A DNA stretch of 32,261 nucleotides, taken from Bodo saltans. Taxonomy: Eukaryota; Euglenozoa; Kinetoplastea; Eubodonida; Bodonidae. This document shows positions 28,767 through 32,261 of this stretch, one piece after another. Position 1 is the stretch's first letter. Each line of letters starts with the position of its first letter. Made by a program: the position numbers and the translations under genes. The stretch lies in assembly GCA_001460835.1 (NCBI GenBank), contig CYKH01001125.1:37611-69871 (forward strand). The letters are read 5' to 3'. The notes beneath the pieces are model-generated. The model was not told the DNA's origin. It did no database searches and was given only the letters and a program-made list of their open reading frames with translations.

Positions 28767-28807
28767 CATTCCTTTTTTGTCCCCCGCATTCTCGTCTCGC
28801 TGCACAG
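28767..28807 (+). promoter_or_regulatory. Polypyrimidine tract and candidate acceptor for the N2227-like gene
   Basis: The C/T-rich stretch 28767-28800 ends in GCACAG (AG 28806-28807). Between this acceptor and the start at 28952 lies a minimal upstream ORF, ATG TAA, at 28828-28833, which would remain in the mature leader. Confidence 0.45.
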
Positions 28808-28951
28808 AACACAATCAAATCAAAGGAATGTAAACGTAACTGAGAGACAAACTTGCAATTTCCTCACGCCTCTAGTCAATCGTCGAAATCGCACTCATCC
28901 AAAGGACTGACTACTGCCCCTCTCTTCATTGAGGCACCATCATTATTATTG

Positions 28952-30379
28952 ATGTATTTCGCCACGGTACTGCTGCTGCTTGCATGCGCTATTCACTGTG
29001 TATATTCTGCAGTCACCCCAGTCGCGTTACTTGAGGCGGAGTGGCAACGTTACGTAACTCGAGTCCAGCGTGAGCTCACACCACTTCAAACACTTCTCCG
29101 TGAATTCTCAGCGACCAAAGAAGCGAGCCCGTGTGATGAAAACGACCACTGTGAGGACCACCAATCTACTCTGTCGCCAACAACACCCAATGCTTTCGAG
29201 GAACATCTCCAGCACCGCGTCAATAGCATCGAGGCTGCCATTCAACTCAATGGTCAGTTTATCTCAACCTTTGCTGATGTGATGTTGCTCCATCGACGCC
29301 TGCAACAAGATATTGACGATGACGTTCTCGATGAGGATACGGAGCTATTGAAGGGCTCTCCCTATTGGGTCCGGTTAGAGGACACTCCTCCACTGCATTG
29401 GCGGTCGTGCCAAGGGGACGGGGAGGATGGAGAAGGCCTTGTTGGTGGTGGGGGCTACACAAGTGTTGATGAATTGTTTGCCCACTTGCATCGCGACTAT
29501 GGTCGTGCTGCTGATGATGGGGAGTCTCGACATCGAGCTGCGGTGGTGGAAGCTGTGCGCCACATCTATTCCTTGCATGGTCAGAGGGAAGAGGGCGGCG
29601 TTGGTCATCATCAGCATGCGATGTGGCGGCGTGGAAGTATTTTGGTCCTTGGAAGCGGGACAGGGGGCCTCGTGGCGGATCTTCGCGCATACCTTTTGGG
29701 AGGCGTCCTTCCCAACGACGAGATCACCATCACCGCCACAGAGTGCAGCCTCCTCTTTGCTGCTGCTGCGGCAGCCATTCTGTCACTGCCTGTCGTAGAT
29801 CCTCTAGCAACTTCCTTTGTGACGTTGGTGCCATGGGTAAGCAACTTCGGAGGTGCAATAGAAGGAGACACTACCGATCATCTTTATCGCACCACGTTGT
29901 ACAGTCCTGCACGACTACCGCACAATGATCATCTAGGTGGTGGAGGACAAGGGTCAGCTGCTGTACGTGTGCAAGTCGTCGTTGCGGATGCACTATCACC
30001 AAGAGGCAATGTTGCAGCAGCAGGAGCAGCAGCAGCACAACAAGCAGCTGTTGTGGTCACATATTATTTCATTGATGCCGCCACTTCATCATCCTCATAC
30101 CGGTACCCCCGAGGTATCCTTAGTGTGTTAGACCGCATCGCTCAATTGTGCGTACCTGGTGGCTATTGGGTTCATGTGGGCCCCCTGCACTACCACCGTG
30201 CCGACACGTATCCAAAGCTGTCCGTGAAGGACATTGAGTTGTACATGACGCACGTGCACAACTTCCGACGGATAGATGATGTCGTAGTGCTGCCACAAGA
30301 AGACTACTCAAGACCAAATACAACGTCACTATTTGTGAATGCGCACAGAGCCGTGCGGTTGGTCATGCAGCGTCACTAG
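28952..30379 (+). CDS. N2227-family methyltransferase (carnosine N-methyltransferase-like)
   Basis: 475 aa from the first in-frame ATG (28952); the frame opens 33 codons earlier at a TTG. The C-terminal part resembles the N2227/CARNMT1 family of SAM-dependent methyltransferases: SAM-binding LVLGSGTGGLVADL, ATECSLLFAAAA (a post-I element), VVTYYFIDAA (family NTxFIDTA), and the diagnostic GGYWVHVGPLHYH followed by LSVKDIELYM. Human CARNMT1 makes anserine from carnosine; the substrate here is unknown. The protein begins with a hydrophobic stretch of about 18 residues (YFATVLLLLACAIHCVY) that looks like a signal peptide or anchor, unusual for a cytosolic or nuclear family. Low-complexity insertions (HEEGGVGHHQH, poly-Ala) are present. 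Stop TAG. Confidence 0.78.
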   Translation: MYFATVLLLLACAIHCVYSAVTPVALLEAEWQRYVTRVQRELTPLQTLLREFSATKEASPCDENDHCEDHQSTLSPTTPNAFEEHLQHRVNSIEAAIQLNGQFISTFADVMLLHRRLQQDIDDDVLDEDTELLKGSPYWVRLEDTPPLHWRSCQGDGEDGEGLVGGGGYTSVDELFAHLHRDYGRAADDGESRHRAAVVEAVRHIYSLHGQREEGGVGHHQHAMWRRGSILVLGSGTGGLVADLRAYLLGGVLPNDEITITATECSLLFAAAAAAILSLPVVDPLATSFVTLVPWVSNFGGAIEGDTTDHLYRTTLYSPARLPHNDHLGGGGQGSAAVRVQVVVADALSPRGNVAAAGAAAAQQAAVVVTYYFIDAATSSSSYRYPRGILSVLDRIAQLCVPGGYWVHVGPLHYHRADTYPKLSVKDIELYMTHVHNFRRIDDVVVLPQEDYSRPNTTSLFVNAHRAVRLVMQRH

Positions 30380-30411
30380 TTGGTTGTTCAGTGCTCTGCT
30401 GTGTTGCCACG

Positions 30412-30648
30412 ATGACTCTCTCATCCAGCATCGTCTTCAAAGGGAAGCTGCTCGACGACGCTGACATCCTTGCTCCGCCTGCCAGCACCCATGGCCTGCA
30501 GCCGTTTCTGCTGGAACATGGGCCGTTGGTCTCTATTTCAATGTCGCTGAAAGTGAGCGCGATTGGGTTGACAGCGTCGAAGACGTGGTCACAGCCAGTC
30601 GCAGCAACATTGTATGCAAATGCTGTGCTGGAAAACGATTTCAGGTAG
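30412..30648 (+). CDS. Doubtful short ORF, no recognised domain
   Basis: 78 codons from the ATG at 30412, starting 32 bases after the upstream stop. It begins MTLSSSIVFKGKLLDD and shows no domain, signal or membrane segment that I recognise. No polypyrimidine tract separates it from the methyltransferase gene, so it lacks an obvious acceptor. It may be 3' UTR sequence or the remnant of a degraded gene. Confidence 0.15.
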   Translation: MTLSSSIVFKGKLLDDADILAPPASTHGLQPFLLEHGPLVSISMSLKVSAIGLTASKTWSQPVAATLYANAVLENDFR

Positions 30649-31042
30649 TACGAACCGTCGTTGACTCCCGCTTATGACGAAGGTAGCGCAGAGTCTGTGT
30701 TGTTTTTTTTCTTTCCTCCAAGACAATGACGATATTTTTTTCCTGCAAGACAATGACGATATTTTTTTCCTGCAAGACAATGACGATATTTTTTTCCTCC
30801 CTCCGGCGGAAATCTAGTGATGTCAATCTCTGGTCTTCTCAAAGGGTACGAAGAAAGTTTTTTCCTCCTCCAAGCCACTTTTGTTGACCGTTGCAGTAAT
30901 CTGTCTTCAGCGAATGTTGCACGACAAACCACCACCACGTTTTTTTTTCCCATGAAGATTATTAAGAGAGTTTAGCTCGTGAGGCACCCACACCGATGAT
31001 AAGCACCTCGTAGTCACATTTCGAAGTGAATTATCGAGAAGT
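30649..31042. other. Intergenic region with several polypyrimidine tracts
   Basis: 394 bases without a supported gene. They contain at least six T/C-rich tracts: 30702-30720, three within the 27-bp repeat, 30858-30871 and 30940-30951. The last tract, followed by AG at about 30956, is the likely signal for the lectin-like gene. Confidence 0.6.
30721..30800. repeat. 27-bp tandem repeat, three copies
   Basis: The unit AGACAATGACGATATTTTTT plus TCCTGCA occurs at 30721-30747, 30748-30774 and 30775-30800 (the last differs only at its end). Each unit carries a T7CC pyrimidine block. The period is a multiple of three, but the + strand shows no coding sense. Confidence 0.95.
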
Positions 31043-32261
31043 ATGCGCTTGCTTCTCGTTTGGATTGTGATCATCACTCTGACGGCACTGCAATGCGCAG
31101 AAGCAGCCAGGTTCCGTAAAGACCGCAGGTATTATGTTTTGGCCTCATCAAGTGTCGACAAAGTGAGTACATATGCAACGTACGCTGAATGGCAGACCGC
31201 CTGCGTGACAAATTTCGCCTCTGGAGCCCGACTTGCTATGGTCCGTGATGAATCTGATAACGCTGCTGTGTTTGCTGCAGTGTACAACGCGTATCCATAT
31301 TACGCCTACATACTCTTAGGTGCACAGGTTTGAAGCTATTCAGCGTCGAATACTTGCGAATGGAGTTGGGATAGTTCAAGTGGCAAAAAGCTTTTTTTCC
31401 GACGCAATGCAAACTCTGCAGCCTCTGTTCTGTGGACCGCTACCACAGTATACTATCCGTACGTGACGGGAATGTACACATACAACAATTACGATAGTCC
31501 AAGTAGTTTCTATTGCTACATCCCTTCAAGCTACCCTGTGACAATCATGTACGGGTATGGAGTTGGTAGTTCAAACTACTATGGAAAATGGACTGTTATT
31601 GACTCCTACTCCAATATCCAAGCAGCCGTCTGTGAGGTACCCTACTCAGTTGAGACTATATCCGTCAGCGACAGCCTCACAGCTGCAGAATCACAAACGT
31701 TCTCCACCAGCTCCTCCATGAGCAACACTACCGCCCAAACCCTCACCACATCTCTAAGCCCCTCAAGAGGCTCTCAGAGCGAAAGCGCGTCTCTGACAAG
31801 CGTGAGCACCACGCCCAGTGTGGCTGCGAGGCCTCGCTGTCCTTGGGCGTGACGCGGGAGGCGCTGTGCGTCGGCGTCGTTGTCGCCAACCCAATCGCAA
31901 TCCACGGACTCGAGGAGCAACACCCTGAGCCGCTCGAAACCAAGCGCCTCGCCTTCGCGCAGAGACTGCTCGTAATCGTCGAGCGGGTCACACCGGCGCT
32001 CCGCTCGCTGTCCTTGGCGCACTGCGCCCTCCGCGACTGCGTCGGCGTCGTTGTCGCCAACCCAATCGCAATCCACGGACTCGAGGAGCATCACCCTGAG
32101 CCGCTCGAAACGTTCGCGGAGCGGAAGCGCGTCTCTGACGAGCATTAGCAGCTCGCCCAGTGTGGCCGCGAGGCGAGCGACAGGAACCCGCACTGCGCCC
32201 TCCGCGACTGCGTCGGCGTCGTTGTCGCCAACCCAATCGCAATCCACGGACTCGAGGAGCA
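31043..32261 (+). pseudogene. C-type-lectin-like surface protein gene with Ser-rich repeats, interrupted and incomplete
   Basis: It opens with a clear signal peptide (MRLLLVWIVIITLTAL, then CAEAA) followed by a C-type-lectin-like domain: EWQTAC, ARLAMVRDESDNAAVF, YAYILLGA, CEWSWDSSSGK, and a closing AAVCEVPYS. Downstream is a Ser/Thr-rich region and then 57-codon Ser-rich repeats, as in bodonid membrane-associated surface proteins. The whole locus stays in one frame (frame 2) but is cut by a TGA at 31331-31333, a TGA at 31850-31852 and a TAA at 31973-31975. Sequence on both sides of the first stop continues the lectin fold, so the stop is an interruption, not a natural end. TGA is used as a normal stop elsewhere in the window. 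It runs off the window end. A pseudogene is the simplest reading; stop-codon read-through or sequencing error are alternatives. Confidence 0.7.
31787..32261. repeat. 171-bp (57-codon) tandem repeat, about 2.8 units
   Basis: The block GTCGGCGTCGTTGTCGCC and its downstream sequence recur at 31870, 32041 and 32212, exactly 171 bases apart. GCGTCTCTGAC recurs at 31787 and 32129 (342 = 2 x 171). In frame 2 the unit reads SASLSPTQSQSTDSRS, TLSRSK and so on. Half of each unit is almost identical between copies; the other half has diverged and carries two of the stops. Confidence 0.93.

Noticed and set aside
30589-30826. Minus-strand frames with repeated KKISSLSCR or KNIVIVLQE
   Set aside because: They are the 27-bp tandem repeat read on the other strand; the period is divisible by three, which keeps the frame open by chance.
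31043-31852. Nuclear use of TGA as tryptophan to explain the lectin interruption
   Set aside because: TGA terminates the U-box, S9 peptidase and second kinase genes at the expected ends, and the other genes have no internal TGA.
31774-32247. 157-aa minus-strand open frame across the terminal repeats
   Set aside because: It is longer than any uninterrupted + frame there, but its sequence is just the 171-bp repeat read backwards (repeated CDWVGDNDADA). The lectin gene upstream and the Ser-rich sense reading support the + strand.

Overview
The window looks like nuclear DNA from a kinetoplastid protist, most likely a free-living bodonid such as Bodo saltans (inference). The evidence is a clear trypanothione reductase, a single-direction array of intronless protein genes all on the + strand, short intergenic gaps with T/C-rich tracts followed by AG (the kinetoplastid trans-splicing and polyadenylation signal), and a terminal lectin-like, Ser/Thr-repeat surface-type gene of the kind bodonids carry in families. 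No tRNA, rRNA, CRISPR array or transposase was recognised. There are no bacterial-style promoters or operons; neighbours in such arrays are co-transcribed but usually unrelated in function.

Layout: an MCM8-like helicase, 5'-incomplete and disturbed by an exact 189-bp tandem duplication (1-2453); the autophagy E2-like enzyme ATG3 (2685-3497); an EML-type HELP/WD40 microtubule-associated protein (3999-6542); a U-box protein (6883-7968); a mitoribosomal uS11-like protein (8135-9112); trypanothione reductase (9358-10842); a DDX49/Dbp8-like DEAD-box helicase (11037-12650); a long protein of about 37-residue HFTTS..ADY repeats, interrupted by a 300-N assembly gap and by a frameshift (12943-16100); an acylaminoacyl-peptidase-like S9 serine peptidase (16440-18617); a MORN-repeat/protein-kinase fusion (18869-20665); a second STE11-like kinase with an N-myristoylation motif (21213-23075); the condensin subunit SMC2 (23327-26830); a divergent PPP-like metallophosphatase (27148-28680); an N2227/carnosine N-methyltransferase-like protein with a hydrophobic N-terminus (28952-30379); a doubtful short ORF; a 27-bp x3 tandem repeat; and a C-type-lectin-like surface gene with a 171-bp (57-codon) Ser-rich repeat, broken by three in-frame stops and running off the window end (31043-32261).

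Most genes are housekeeping. The parts most worth a second look are the 37-residue repeat protein (a candidate SAXO/MAP6-like axonemal microtubule binder, with repeats homogenised around the assembly gap), the MORN-kinase fusion beside a second STE11-type kinase, the metallophosphatase with altered metal motifs, and the decaying lectin-like gene. EML, the repeat protein and the MORN-kinase would all fit the cytoskeleton or flagellum, but their proximity alone is not evidence of joint function. Several ORFs open upstream of any ATG; in those cases I placed the start at the first in-frame ATG downstream of a plausible splice acceptor.
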